A stretch of DNA of 64,000 nucleotides. Origin: Anaerolineae bacterium (GTDB taxonomy: Bacteria; Chloroflexota; Anaerolineae; Promineifilales; Promineifilaceae). The notes beneath the pieces were generated by a model, which was given only the letters and a program-made list of their open reading frames with translations, was not told the DNA's origin and did not search any database. A program made the position numbers and the translations under genes. Positions 33,211 to 42,968 of this stretch are shown piece after piece; position 1 is the stretch's first letter; every line of letters begins with the position of its first letter. Where the stretch lies: contig JAHBVI010000002.1 in NCBI GenBank assembly GCA_019637635.1, positions 62,001 through 126,000 on the forward strand. The letters are read 5' to 3'.

Positions 33211-34087
33211 CAAACAGATGATCACGCAGGGGTTTAATTTGCCACAGGTTGGAGATGTGGCTGCCGGGCACCAGGCGCAACGGCCGTGCCCCAAACAGCG
33301 GCGCGTGGTGTTCCTGACGAAAAAAGAGATCTTGCGTCCCCAGCAGCGGAAATACGTCCGCCTGCTCAATGCGGTGGTAATAAGCCGTAAAGTCCAGGTG
33401 CGCCAATAATTCGTTGTGTGAGATGGTTAACGGCCGGGCCACCAGTTCGGCAATATCCCATATCGCCTGCCCCACGTTGGGCGAGGAAAGCATGGGAATG
33501 ACCGCCCGGCTGCGCTGAAACGCGCCTTCATACAACAGGCTGGTAATGCCGCCCCAACTGACGCCCGCCACCACTGTATAGGCCGCCCCCTGACCGATGA
33601 AGAAATCTTGTACCAGTTCCATAACGCGCAGCGAACCGGCCAACATCTGGTAAATACTTTGCAGCGATTGGAAACCCTTATCCAGGGGGTCGCGCCAGTT
33701 GGCGTGGAATGGGGCTTGAATGAGGACCCGGTGCATGGGTGGCAGGAGGGCGGCACGGCCGTTGCCAAACAGCCGCCGCCAGGAACTATCATACGGATAC
33801 TCACCCAACCCATGATGGTAAATGAGCAGCGGCGCGGCCGGGTCGGCCGCCAGATGCACTTTGACGCGACATTCAATTTCACCGTCAGGGGTATAGAGCC
33901 AGATGGGGTGGACGCCGGGGGCCGCCAGTTGGGTAATATCCGTTTTCACCCCATTCACCCCCGTGCCCGCCAGCACCGCCTCAAAAGAGAGCGCCGTCTG
34001 GTATGACTGTTCCAGCGACGCCGGAATACGCCGGTTCATGGCGTGCAGGGCAACTTTATCGGCAAATTCGGCAATATCCGGGCGCAT
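33164..34087 (-). CDS. Alpha/beta hydrolase
   Basis: 307 residues from the ATG at 34087 (an in-frame TTG at 34105 is also possible). Serine-hydrolase features: nucleophile elbow GVSWGG, oxyanion HHGLGEYPYD, and a C-terminal GSHISNL His candidate; ARPLTISHNELLAHLDF lies between. It is probably an esterase or a dienelactone-hydrolase-like enzyme; the substrate is unknown. The C-terminus is made by the 33156-33210 hairpin, an odd feature that suggests the element inserted near the original end. Confidence 0.85.
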   Translation of the reverse strand: MRPDIAEFADKVALHAMNRRIPASLEQSYQTALSFEAVLAGTGVNGVKTDITQLAAPGVHPIWLYTPDGEIECRVKVHLAADPAAPLLIYHHGLGEYPYDSSWRRLFGNGRAALLPPMHRVLIQAPFHANWRDPLDKGFQSLQSIYQMLAGSLRVMELVQDFFIGQGAAYTVVAGVSWGGITSLLYEGAFQRSRAVIPMLSSPNVGQAIWDIAELVARPLTISHNELLAHLDFTAYYHRIEQADVFPLLGTQDLFFRQEHHAPLFGARPLRLVPGSHISNLWQIKPLRDHLFGVLSEVQLFGKKLNF

Positions 34088-34160
34088 AGGCAAAATGTAT
34101 GGCAACGGCCGTGCCCCGGCAACTTCCTATTACCCATTCCTCAGAAACAGTGACGGGTGA

Positions 34161-34184
34161 GCAAGTGATCACTTGATCACTTGC
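34161..34184. promoter_or_regulatory. Palindrome between divergent hydrolase and MFS genes
   Basis: GCAAGTGATCA (34161-34171) and TGATCACTTGC (34174-34184) flank CT. It lies between the divergent start codons (34087 and 34217) and could be an operator for both. Inference. Confidence 0.5.
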
Positions 34185-34216
34185 CACTTATCACCGCTCC
34201 GCTACACTTCCCCTCC

Positions 34217-35410
34217 ATGTCTCAATCACCTCGCACCAAACTTCTGGCACAGTTAGGCGTTATGGCTCTGGCCCGGCTCTTATTGAACACCGGGCTGCGC
34301 ATGGTATACCCCTTTGCACCCGCTTTTGCGCGCGGCCTGGGGGTACCCATCGAAGCCATTTACCAGCTTATTGTTATTCGCAGTTTTGCCGGCTTTCTCA
34401 GCCCCCTGTTCAGCCCCCTATCGGAGCGGTACGGCCGTGTGCCCATACTCACCTTCTCCATGCTCCTGTTTGGGGCCGGCTGCCTGGTAGTCGTTTTCTG
34501 GCCCACCTACCTGGCCCTGGGCATCACCCTCATGCTCATCTCCGTGGCCAAAATCATTTACGACCCGGCTATGCAATCGTACATCAGCGAACGAGTGCCC
34601 TATGCGCAGCGAGGCAAAGCGATCTCCGTCACCGAGTTGGCCTGGGCCGGGGCGCTGCTGATCGGCGGGCCGCTACTCAGCCTGACCATTGTTCGCCAGG
34701 GCTGGCGCGCCCCGTTTTTCTGGTTGGGGGTGTTGGGTGTATTGGCTGCCGTAGTTGTCTGGCGCAGCATCACCCGCACCCATGCGCCCGCCGCCGGGGG
34801 CGCCGTCACACTGCGGCAAACAGCCAGCGTCATCCACCGCCACCGCGTTATCTGGGCGGCGATGGCCTACATCACCCTGACCATGACCGCCAGCGAAACG
34901 CTGCTCATTGTCTTTGGCGATTGGATGGAAAGCACCTTTGGCCTGGGGCTGGTGGCGCTTGGTTTTTCGGCTGGGGTCATTGGTCTGGCTGAAGCCACCG
35001 GCGAATTGAGTACCGGTTGGGCGGTGGATCGTTTTGGCAAGCGGCCCATCGTCATTTCCACCGGCCTGTTGAATGCCCTGGCCATGCTGCTGCTGCCCTT
35101 TGTTAGCGTCACGCTGCCGCTGGCGCAGGTCTCTTATTTTGCCGTTTTTTTCCTGTTTGAAATGGCCATTGTGGGCAGTGTGCCGCTGATGACGGAGTTG
35201 GTGCCGTCGGCGCGGGCGGTGGTGCTGTCGGCCGTCATTGCGGCGATGGCCTTGGGGCGGGTGCTGGGGGCCTGGTTGGGGCCGCAGCTATTTGCCGCCT
35301 GGGGATTTAGCGCCAATGGCGTAGCCGCGGGGGTGCTGATGGGAATTGGTGTTCTCATCCTGGCATTCTGGGTACACGAGTACAAAGAAGAAAAAAGGGG
35401 TGGTTTGTAA
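34217..35410 (+). CDS. MFS transporter
   Basis: 397 residues, about 12 transmembrane helices. The MFS motif A-like loop between helices 2 and 3 is SPLSERYGRVPIL, and a second is STGWAVDRFGKRPI between helices 8 and 9. SPTDR-type sugar-porter motifs are absent, so a drug or metabolite efflux-type carrier is more likely. The start is the ATG at 34217, because the upstream frame to 34181 is non-coding repeat. The gene ends in a hairpin that includes its stop. Confidence 0.9.
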   Translation: MSQSPRTKLLAQLGVMALARLLLNTGLRMVYPFAPAFARGLGVPIEAIYQLIVIRSFAGFLSPLFSPLSERYGRVPILTFSMLLFGAGCLVVVFWPTYLALGITLMLISVAKIIYDPAMQSYISERVPYAQRGKAISVTELAWAGALLIGGPLLSLTIVRQGWRAPFFWLGVLGVLAAVVVWRSITRTHAPAAGGAVTLRQTASVIHRHRVIWAAMAYITLTMTASETLLIVFGDWMESTFGLGLVALGFSAGVIGLAEATGELSTGWAVDRFGKRPIVISTGLLNALAMLLLPFVSVTLPLAQVSYFAVFFLFEMAIVGSVPLMTELVPSARAVVLSAVIAAMALGRVLGAWLGPQLFAAWGFSANGVAAGVLMGIGVLILAFWVHEYKEEKRGGL

Positions 35411-35421
35411 CAAACCACCCC
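35397..35421. terminator. Short hairpin covering MFS stop codon
   Basis: GGGGTGGTTTG (35397-35407), loop TAA (the MFS stop) and CAAACCACCCC (35411-35421). It is preceded by AAAAAA, which gives a U-run on the minus strand, so it can end the convergent M36 gene; the plus-strand tail is weak. Confidence 0.65.
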
Positions 35422-35428
35422 TTGCGGT

Positions 35429-38400
35429 TTATGGTTTCAGAACCACAGGTAGATAAATGTTATACGTCTCAACTACCTGTACCATCAGTTCATCGGTGTC
35501 CGTGCCACCGTCATTGTCAGTGATGGTCAGCGTCACCGGATAGAGACCGACGGCCGTGTAGGTGTGGTTGGGCGTCAACGTGCCGCTGGCGGTGTGGCCA
35601 TCACCAAAGTTCCATTCGATGATATGGGTATCCAGTGTGCCGGGGTCGGTAAAAGCGCCGTTGAAGGTAACGGCCGTGTTCACAACCACTGTTCTATCTG
35701 GCCCGGCATTAACAGCGGGGGCCACATTATTTACCACCAGGTTTAACGACTCATAATACGGATTACCGGCGCTGTCTTGCAGCAGCAAGCCAACCGTATA
35801 CGCACCATTGTCCAGATATTGGTGACTGTGGTTAAATACAGTCGGCGCCGCTGCATAATTAAACACCTCCGGCAGCGAACCATCATCCCACAAGATCGTC
35901 AGGGTAAAGGTATCACCGGCATCCGGGTCAACGATTGTGCCGTTTACGGCAGCCATGCCATTTTCATTGATCGGCGTGGTGATGCTGGGAGCAGCGGTGG
36001 CCGGCGGGCTGTTGTCAGGGTTCGAGGCTATCTGCAAACACCACCCGCTGCCAATGCTGCCGCTGTCGCCGCCGGTGTCATCAACCACGTACAGGCTCCA
36101 CGTGCCGTTGGGGTCTGTGCCGTTGAAGGTGGACAGCGTCGTCGCCGCTGAGGCTACCGGCGCCGGGGCCGGGAAGGTATCACCGACCTCGTAGTTGGTT
36201 GGCCGGTAGCTGCCGGTTACCAGCGGCCCATTATCCGGTACCGTTCCGGCTGCGCTGTCATCGAAAATGATCTCGGTGTTCACAATATCGGCCGAACCAC
36301 CGGCGTCGGACAGGATAATCAGATTTTGCCCCTGTGGCCCAACCAGCAAGATGTCAATGTCATCAGGCCAGGTATGGCTTAAGCCCGTTAACTGCACGTC
36401 CACATCCATCACCGTATTACCGGCGCCACTAACTACGATGTTTGATGGATAGGGCGTGGCCACGCCACTAGAGGGGATGCTGATGGCGCCCGTCTGGCAG
36501 TATTGTGCAGCAGTGACAAATACCCAGACAGGGGAGTTTGTACCCGCACCACAGGGGTTGGTCGCCCGCACCCGCCAGAAATACTGGGTCAAAACAGACA
36601 GGCCGGTTACGGTATCGCTCGTTCCCACAACGTCATTGCTATAGACGATATTGGTAAAACCTGTATCCGTAGCTACTTCTACGGTGTAACCAATGGCAGC
36701 AGGGATGGCGTTCCAACTAAGCTGAACGTTTGTACTCATGCCCAAAGCGCCGTTGGGGGGCGACGCCAGCGTTGGCGCTGGCGGCGTGCTGTTTACAACA
36801 TTCAGCCCGACACCCAAATCACCAGAAGTAACGCCGTCGTTACCGGTGACTGTAATTGTGTAGTTCCCAGGGGCGGCGCTGGCAGTGTTGCCGATGGTCA
36901 AGGTGGTGCTGCCGGGAATCGCATTGACCGGGTTGGGGCTAAAGGAAACGGTGGATGGCGCGGGGTTGCCGGTGGCGCTCATGGCCACGCCGGTGTTGAA
37001 AGCCAGGCCCACAGAGATATTGTAAACGGCATTCTGACCGGCGCAGATATCCTGTGTGGTTGGTGTTGCCTCCAGGAAGTCGCAGCTTGGCGGCATATCG
37101 AAGGCCGGTGTGCCATCATTGATGTTGTTGCTGCTGCCCTGGCTGGCGCTAAAGCCCAACCCGCGCCCGGCAAATGCGTCCCAGATGGCGCATTGGTTAG
37201 CGCCGCCGGTCAGGATCACGTCTGCTTGCAGGATGGCGTTACGGCCGTCTACAAAACCGGGGCTGCAAGGCTGTAATTTCATCCCGTCCAATATCAACCG
37301 GATGGCCAGGTTATTACCACCGGTGTTCCAGTCTCCGTAGAAATCACTGTTAAAACCGTGTTTATCCACCAGGTTCCAATACATGTCCCAGGTCATCGTG
37401 CCCCAGATAAAACCCACCCCGTGAGGAACGGCCATACCGGGCAGGTTGGCATAAGTGTAATTGTTCTGGGCAAAGTCGGTGGAGTAAGGCGCCGGCCGGA
37501 TGCCTTGCCCGGTCACGGGCTGCCCCAGGACGTAAGTGCCAATGCCCCGTGAGGTCGGCCCGGTATCGGTAGATTTGGCCGTCAGCACCAGGGCCAGCCA
37601 GTCGCTCCACCCTTCGCCCATCTGCTCCGAATTGCCCAGGCAGCTCACATTAGCGGGGCCGCCGGTCAGCCGGTTGGAGATGCCATGACCATACTCATGG
37701 ACAATGATGCTGTTCTCCAGGTCGCCATCGCGGCGCGGCGTCGTCTGCGTCCACAGGTACATTTGCATGCGGGGACGTGACCCGTCGGCGGGGGTCAGGA
37801 AGTTGGCGTTGTTTGTGCCGCCGCCGTCTTGCCCTTCGGCGCGGACATCGTCGTTGCCCAGACCGCCACGGCCGTAGTTATTAACCTGGAAGTTGCCTGC
37901 TGGCTCAGTGAAACCATGCACGTAGAACACATCGTGGACGATGTTGTTCCAGTAGAACAGGTTGACGATGGCCGCATTCACGTAATTCAGGGGGTCCTGG
38001 GTCAGGTCTAGCGGCACCAACGCGCCGGTGAAGTCCAGGGTGGCCCCCCCATCGGGCTGTTCACCTGCCTCTGGGGTGCCATCGTTATCCTGATCCTGGT
38101 AGGCGCTGACGTTGTTGCCGCGCGTGATGGTGAATTCTGCCCCGGCTGCACCATTTGTATCGTGCCAGCCAAAGGGTGAAGCTATGGCATGGGCCGGATT
38201 GCTAACGATGACGCGCGGCCCATCATCGGGGTATTCGCTGGGCATGGCAAAAACTTCGTAGGAATTGGGTGGGGCTGCATTCTGGCGCTGGACGCTGGCG
38301 GCCGCGTGGGCGCTGGTTTCTTCGTGGACGCCGCCAATGGGACCTTCGCTCATGGCATGGCTATCTAGCTCGCCAAAGTGATCGTGGATGACCAGGTTCA

Positions 38401-39118
38401 TCTGGTGCAGCACACGGCCGTTGCTGGCATCTATCAGCAGCACCCAATAATTCTGGGCATCCAGCGTCTCTATTTGCAGTTCCCAGGCCAGCCGCAGTTC
38501 AGTATCCATCTGAAAATATACCAGCCGGCCGGGGATAGCCATGGCCGATACCCCGCCGTCACTCAGCCAGGTCTGGCTGTCGGCGCTGTCACTTGTTTTG
38601 AGTACCGTGATTGGTTGGTCTGGACTCAGTCCCACAGCGGCGATGGCTGCCGCCGCCGCTTGCTCGACGCTCAACACGGCGCTGCGGCTGTTTACGGCGC
38701 CTGCCAGGTCGCTGACAAAGTCGCTGTACAGGTTGATAATCGCGCCGTCTTTGGCCACATGGGCGCTGAGATTGCCGTTGAACACCTCTTTGCCATCATA
38801 CCGTTGGCGCATATAGATGTGCGTTGTGGCCGTGTCGGCATCGGTGTATTGGTCGGTTATGACCACATCGGCCAGGTCGGCCGCGCTCAGGCCCATCTCG
38901 GCCTGGTGACTATAGATATATGATTGCACAATATCAAGGGGATTGCCCGTGTTGGGGCCGGTTAAAAAGGAAACGTCTCCTGGATGACGGACTGACGATG
39001 TGGGGTTTCCCTGATTGTCCATTGGCATCTGGGTTGACCGGGCGGCTGCGGTGCTGGTTAAACTCACAATGAGCGCCAGACATAATACGGCAAAACCTAA
39101 TGTCACTTTCTTTTTCAT
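35429..39118 (-). CDS. Secreted M36 (fungalysin-type) metalloprotease with P, Fn3 and PKD domains
   Basis: 1229 residues. Signal peptide 1-26, an FTP-like prodomain (about 60-160) and the M36 catalytic domain with zinc-binding HEYGHG (about 471) and third ligand in GEGWSDWLAL. Then an NPCxxx-type linker, a fibronectin-III-like domain (about 790-870), a P/proprotein-convertase-type domain (about 880-1040; DDIDILLVGPQG, NGTWSLYVVDD) and a PKD domain near 1140-1215 (NAGPDRTVVV, WNFGDG). The last residues are IYLPVVLKP, the xYLPxV tail shared with other secreted proteins here. AGGAGA precedes the ATG. It degrades extracellular protein; the extra domains suggest substrate or surface binding. Confidence 0.93.
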   Translation of the reverse strand: MKKKVTLGFAVLCLALIVSLTSTAAARSTQMPMDNQGNPTSSVRHPGDVSFLTGPNTGNPLDIVQSYIYSHQAEMGLSAADLADVVITDQYTDADTATTHIYMRQRYDGKEVFNGNLSAHVAKDGAIINLYSDFVSDLAGAVNSRSAVLSVEQAAAAAIAAVGLSPDQPITVLKTSDSADSQTWLSDGGVSAMAIPGRLVYFQMDTELRLAWELQIETLDAQNYWVLLIDASNGRVLHQMNLVIHDHFGELDSHAMSEGPIGGVHEETSAHAAASVQRQNAAPPNSYEVFAMPSEYPDDGPRVIVSNPAHAIASPFGWHDTNGAAGAEFTITRGNNVSAYQDQDNDGTPEAGEQPDGGATLDFTGALVPLDLTQDPLNYVNAAIVNLFYWNNIVHDVFYVHGFTEPAGNFQVNNYGRGGLGNDDVRAEGQDGGGTNNANFLTPADGSRPRMQMYLWTQTTPRRDGDLENSIIVHEYGHGISNRLTGGPANVSCLGNSEQMGEGWSDWLALVLTAKSTDTGPTSRGIGTYVLGQPVTGQGIRPAPYSTDFAQNNYTYANLPGMAVPHGVGFIWGTMTWDMYWNLVDKHGFNSDFYGDWNTGGNNLAIRLILDGMKLQPCSPGFVDGRNAILQADVILTGGANQCAIWDAFAGRGLGFSASQGSSNNINDGTPAFDMPPSCDFLEATPTTQDICAGQNAVYNISVGLAFNTGVAMSATGNPAPSTVSFSPNPVNAIPGSTTLTIGNTASAAPGNYTITVTGNDGVTSGDLGVGLNVVNSTPPAPTLASPPNGALGMSTNVQLSWNAIPAAIGYTVEVATDTGFTNIVYSNDVVGTSDTVTGLSVLTQYFWRVRATNPCGAGTNSPVWVFVTAAQYCQTGAISIPSSGVATPYPSNIVVSGAGNTVMDVDVQLTGLSHTWPDDIDILLVGPQGQNLIILSDAGGSADIVNTEIIFDDSAAGTVPDNGPLVTGSYRPTNYEVGDTFPAPAPVASAATTLSTFNGTDPNGTWSLYVVDDTGGDSGSIGSGWCLQIASNPDNSPPATAAPSITTPINENGMAAVNGTIVDPDAGDTFTLTILWDDGSLPEVFNYAAAPTVFNHSHQYLDNGAYTVGLLLQDSAGNPYYESLNLVVNNVAPAVNAGPDRTVVVNTAVTFNGAFTDPGTLDTHIIEWNFGDGHTASGTLTPNHTYTAVGLYPVTLTITDNDGGTDTDELMVQVVETYNIYLPVVLKP

Positions 39119-39727
39119 GCTAAATTTGTCTCCTACAGTGAATGAAATAGTTAAAACCAGAGGATCTCAAACGTCCCTGGCCAATACACTGCCAAAAACC
39201 AGGGCAACTGGCATTGACAGAATTGAAACAAACCAAAATTAAGATGGCTGGTTACATGGGCTTTGCAATATAAGAGGTTGCTCTCAGATAGCGATTGATT
39301 TGCAGGCAATGTGCTACTTTTACTCGATGTTACTGAAGGGCGTAGGGCATTCCTGTCCCGATGGGACGCACCCCCGTTTAGTTGGCGCCCCGATAGTTAC
39401 TGATCCGGTTGGTTATGGTTCCATTACTACAGCCCGAACACTATAACATGGAATTTTCGGATGTAAAGAGGTTAAAACGTTGGGCTTTTGGCTCCCGCTA
39501 AAAGCCAAAGAGGGCAATGGTTTGCCATTGCCCTCTTTGATTCCCACTATTTCCCACTGAACCGCGCATTTCAGCACAAGTCATGGAGAAGTATAGGAGA
39601 TTGGTCAGGGATTCTCATCGGTTAAGTTAACAGAAAGGAAAGTGGTCTTGTTTGGCAAAAGTGTACAGAGATGGGCAGTGCCAGGCAGGGGGCGGTTGAT
39701 AAATTCCGTACAGCCCCTTGCCTGACA
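39119..39727. other. 609-bp gap with tandem hairpins
   Basis: It should contain the M36 promoter (minus). Tandem hairpins are visible: GGCTTTT/AAAAGCC (about 39483-39505) and a perfect 15-bp stem at 39506-39539. The 39340-39400 part has a small TGTCCC/GGGACG hairpin. I could not match it to a known riboswitch and no gene is seen. Confidence 0.5.
39506..39539. terminator. Perfect 15-bp hairpin in the M36 upstream gap
   Basis: CAAAGAGGGCAATGG (39506-39520) and CCATTGCCCTCTTTG (39525-39539) with loop TTTG. There is no known gene on the plus strand to terminate; on the minus strand it lies between the kinase start region and M36. It may mark an untranslated RNA or attenuator. Confidence 0.55.
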
Positions 39728-39729
39728 CT
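39677..39729. repeat. AGTGCCAGGCA palindrome (copy A)
   Basis: A 17-nt arm starting AGTGCCAGGCA (39677-39693) pairs with the arm at 39713-39729 with two G-U-type mismatches. It overlaps the stop codon of the hybrid kinase. A related perfect copy is at 55134-55196. Confidence 0.7.
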
Positions 39730-42700
39730 ACCTGTCAGGTGGGGTGGTGGGTAAATGTTGGCGAACCATTTTTACCAGGTCTTCCAGAGCATAGGGTTTT
39801 TGCAGGAAGGCGACCAGGTCGCCGTTAAAACCACGTAGGGCTTCCATTTCGTTATAACCGGAGGAGAGAATGACTTGCACGTGTGGGTCTATGGCTTTGA
39901 GCTGATTGAATACTTCTTCGCCGCGCAGGTCGGGCAGGGTCAGGTCTAATATGACTAACCCTATCTGGCCCTGGTAATGCCGGTAAGCGGCAATGCCGCT
40001 GGCGCCATCTACGGCCGTGACCGTCTGAATATGCTCTAACTCCAAAATATCTACCACCGTGTCACAGACGGCCGGTTCGTCGTCTACCACCAGCACCATG
40101 CCTGGGTATGTGGGTGTGGGGGTTGGGGGCACGGCCGTATGCATGTCCACCTGACTGACCGGAAATAACAGTTCAAACGTAGCACCGGCGCCGGGGGCGC
40201 TGACCACCCGCAGCCCGCCCTGGTGCCCAATCACAATGCCCAACACCGCCGCCAGCCCCAACCCGCGCCCGGTGAACCGGGTGGTAAAAAAGGGTTCAAA
40301 TAGACGCGCCAGGGTTTGTTGGCTCATGCCCTCGCCGTTGTCGGCCACGGTGAGGCAGACGTAGTCACCCGGCGGCAGGGGCATGTTGGTGGTTTGCCAA
40401 TACACTTCATCAGCGGCGGTAATGGGGCGCACGGCCGTTGCCAGCCGGAGCGTCCCCTCATGGCTGCCAATGGATTCGCTGCTGTTCAGCCCCAGGTTCA
40501 GTAGTAGTTGTTGTATCTGACCGGGATCGCCTTCGATCAGGGGCAGCGTGGGCGCCAGATCGAGTTGTAGGTGCAGGTGTGAACTGATGGTCGCCTGCAG
40601 AAGGTGAAGATTTTCCTGGATGAGATGGTTCAGGTTGATGGGTACGGCCGTAAACTGCCCATGACCAGAATACGCCAGCATTTGTTTGGTAAGGGCGGCG
40701 GCTCGTTCGGCGGTTTGTATAGCTTTTTGAATGTGGAGTACAGCCGGGCTGTCTGGTGGTAATTTGGCCACAGCCAGCGATGTTTGGGACAGGATGCCCA
40801 CCAGGAGGTTGTTGAAATCATGGGCAACGCCGCCGGCCAGAATGGCCAGGCTTTCCATTTTTTGAGCGTGGTGTAGGGCGGCTTTGGTTTTATTGCGTTG
40901 GGTAATATCTCTGGCGGCGGAGACAACGGCCGTTACCATCTCTTGCTCGTCTTTTACCGGTGATAAAATATACTCTACGTCGCGCGCGCCCTGGCTACCC
41001 ATCATTTGCACTTCCCCCTGGAGAGGCTGACCGTTACGGAAAATCTCTGCGCGATCGCCCTCTATCTGGGCAATGATTTCCGGTGGCAAAAACGCCAATT
41101 CCGCCATTGTTTTACCCAATACATCGGTCGCTGACAGGTGCAACGCTTGCAGCATGGATGGGCTGGCAAAGGTGATACGGCCGTCACGGTCATACACCAC
41201 AAATTGATCCGGCGTGGTAGACAGCACTTCTTCAAAAATTCGGGCCTGTCTGACAATTTCTGCGGCCATGGCCCGCAGTTGGTCTTCAGACCGTTTGCGG
41301 TCAATGGCCGTGGCCACCTGCCCGGAAACAAAAAACAGCAATTGTTTTTCCCGGTCGGTATAGGCCTGCGCATCATGGTAACTTTGCACCGCAATGGCCC
41401 CAAACACCCGGCCCTGTGTTTGCAGCGGCGCTCCCAGCCATACTTCCGGCATGGCGCCAATGAGGCGCAGCTTTTGTTGCTCAATCAGGTAGGTGAGTTC
41501 GGGCCGAGTTAACAATTGAGGTTGTTCCGTTTCGATTACATAAGCCGTCAGCCCGCCACGGCCGTCAAACAGTCCGCCATCATATTCGTCAGCTTCATCC
41601 ACAAAATAGGGCAAATCCAGCAGCCCGGATGGTTCCATAACCAGGGCAATGAAAAAATTGCGCACATCCATCAGGTCGCCCAAAATGGCATGGATCGCCT
41701 GATAAAGTTGCTCCAGGCTCAGATCGGCGTTGGCTACGGTGGCAATACGGTAAAGGGCCAACTGCACCGCTTCCGCCTGTTTGCGTTCGGTAACATCAAT
41801 AATGCTACCTTCCAGAAACAACATTTTGCCCGCTTCGTTGAAAACCCCTTTGCCAAACTCTTCGACCCACCGCCAGCCGCCATTACGATGCCGCAGCCGG
41901 TACGTGATGTGAAACATACCGTCCTTTGCCTGCTCTTCCCGTTCCGGCTGAATGAGAGAAGTGTCATCGGGATGATAGAGGTCCCGAAAGCTGAGTTCAC
42001 CGCTGAGAAACTGTTCTTTGGGGTAGCCGGTCAGGGTTTCAATGGCGTCATTCAGGTAAAGCATGTCAAATGTGTAGTTGTTGACGCACTGGTAAATAAC
42101 GCCGGGCACGTTTTCCGTCAGCAGGCGCATCTTTTCTTCATTGGCGCGGGTTTGTTGAAAAAGGCGGGCGTTTTCAATGGCAACGGACAGGTGGTTGGCC
42201 AGGGCGGTCACGGCCGTACAATCATCGGCTGTCATGCTCCGGTCTGTCAGGTAGAGAAGGCCACGCACCCGGTTATCCATATACAGGGGCGCCAACACCC
42301 CTGGCATTCCCCCAAAGGTGCGCAAAAACTGTTGCAAAAACGGCCGTACCCGCTGCGAGGCCAATGCTTCTAGCAAGGAGGTGTTATCGGGCACAAACAC
42401 GGCCGTGTGGCCTTCAATAACGGCGCGCTGCTCTTCTAACACGGTAACCGGTAGTTGAAAGCCAACGGCCGTTTGCCCCGCCATTTTTTCAAACCTGTGC
42501 AACACCCGCATCAGGCGAGGTGAAAACACTACGGATGCAATGGTTAGCGTGGTATATGTCTCGTCAAACCAGTTAATACTGCCTTGCAGATTCAGAGCCG
42601 TCATCTGTTCCCGGAACGCCTCGTAGACGGCCGTTTCGGAATGAGCGGCCCGCTGCAACGCGGTAGCCACCGTGTTCAAAACTTCCCAAAACTTGATGGC

Positions 42701-42769
42701 TGGCGCTCCCGAACCGCCCCCTGTTTTGCCGGTGCGCCATTTTTGCCACATACCATTGCTCCAATACAT
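39728..42769 (-). CDS. Hybrid sensor histidine kinase (GAF-PAS-GAF-PAS-HK-REC)
   Basis: 1013 residues, no transmembrane helices, so a cytoplasmic sensor. GAF about 30-205, PAS 215-335 (with WRWVEEFGKGVF and the IDVTERKQAE end), GAF 345-500, PAS 525-640, HisKA with phospho-His in AGGVAHDFNNLL (about 648), HATPase with NSSESIG, DNGEGMSQQ and GRGLGLAAVLGI boxes, then a C-terminal receiver with phospho-Asp in VILDLTLPDL and Lys in LQKPYALED. It would autophosphorylate in response to light or small ligands and pass phosphate to its own REC or to a regulator such as the divergent 42969 gene. Confidence 0.92.
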   Translation of the reverse strand: MYWSNGMWQKWRTGKTGGGSGAPAIKFWEVLNTVATALQRAAHSETAVYEAFREQMTALNLQGSINWFDETYTTLTIASVVFSPRLMRVLHRFEKMAGQTAVGFQLPVTVLEEQRAVIEGHTAVFVPDNTSLLEALASQRVRPFLQQFLRTFGGMPGVLAPLYMDNRVRGLLYLTDRSMTADDCTAVTALANHLSVAIENARLFQQTRANEEKMRLLTENVPGVIYQCVNNYTFDMLYLNDAIETLTGYPKEQFLSGELSFRDLYHPDDTSLIQPEREEQAKDGMFHITYRLRHRNGGWRWVEEFGKGVFNEAGKMLFLEGSIIDVTERKQAEAVQLALYRIATVANADLSLEQLYQAIHAILGDLMDVRNFFIALVMEPSGLLDLPYFVDEADEYDGGLFDGRGGLTAYVIETEQPQLLTRPELTYLIEQQKLRLIGAMPEVWLGAPLQTQGRVFGAIAVQSYHDAQAYTDREKQLLFFVSGQVATAIDRKRSEDQLRAMAAEIVRQARIFEEVLSTTPDQFVVYDRDGRITFASPSMLQALHLSATDVLGKTMAELAFLPPEIIAQIEGDRAEIFRNGQPLQGEVQMMGSQGARDVEYILSPVKDEQEMVTAVVSAARDITQRNKTKAALHHAQKMESLAILAGGVAHDFNNLLVGILSQTSLAVAKLPPDSPAVLHIQKAIQTAERAAALTKQMLAYSGHGQFTAVPINLNHLIQENLHLLQATISSHLHLQLDLAPTLPLIEGDPGQIQQLLLNLGLNSSESIGSHEGTLRLATAVRPITAADEVYWQTTNMPLPPGDYVCLTVADNGEGMSQQTLARLFEPFFTTRFTGRGLGLAAVLGIVIGHQGGLRVVSAPGAGATFELLFPVSQVDMHTAVPPTPTPTYPGMVLVVDDEPAVCDTVVDILELEHIQTVTAVDGASGIAAYRHYQGQIGLVILDLTLPDLRGEEVFNQLKAIDPHVQVILSSGYNEMEALRGFNGDLVAFLQKPYALEDLVKMVRQHLPTTPPDR

Positions 42770-42891
42770 TTTCTATTACCTGCCCTGGGAGGGTTACGAA
42801 GTTGTTTGCCCATAGTGTAACATCAAGCCGATAGGATGCGTATTGGGCAAAAGGTCATCATCCCCATTCCCCCCCACAATCCGAAAAAATC

Positions 42892-42900
42892 TGTTATACT
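42892..42900 (+). promoter_or_regulatory. Extended -10 promoter for the response regulator
   Basis: TGT followed by TATACT (42895-42900), the TG-n-TATAAT form, 69 nt before the ATG at 42969. An A-rich stretch precedes it and no good -35 is seen. Confidence 0.5.
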
Positions 42901-42968
42901 ACGCAGGCAGGTTCACATAAAGCAAACCGCACCCTTTATCACTACTTATCAGCACAGAGGAGTTCCTA

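Noticed and set aside
39340..39400. GC-rich hairpin considered as a c-di-GMP-type riboswitch
   Set aside because: The conserved core of that riboswitch could not be matched on either strand.
41516..42373. 285-residue plus-strand ORF in the hybrid kinase
   Set aside because: Antisense to PAS and GAF coding sequence; no motifs.
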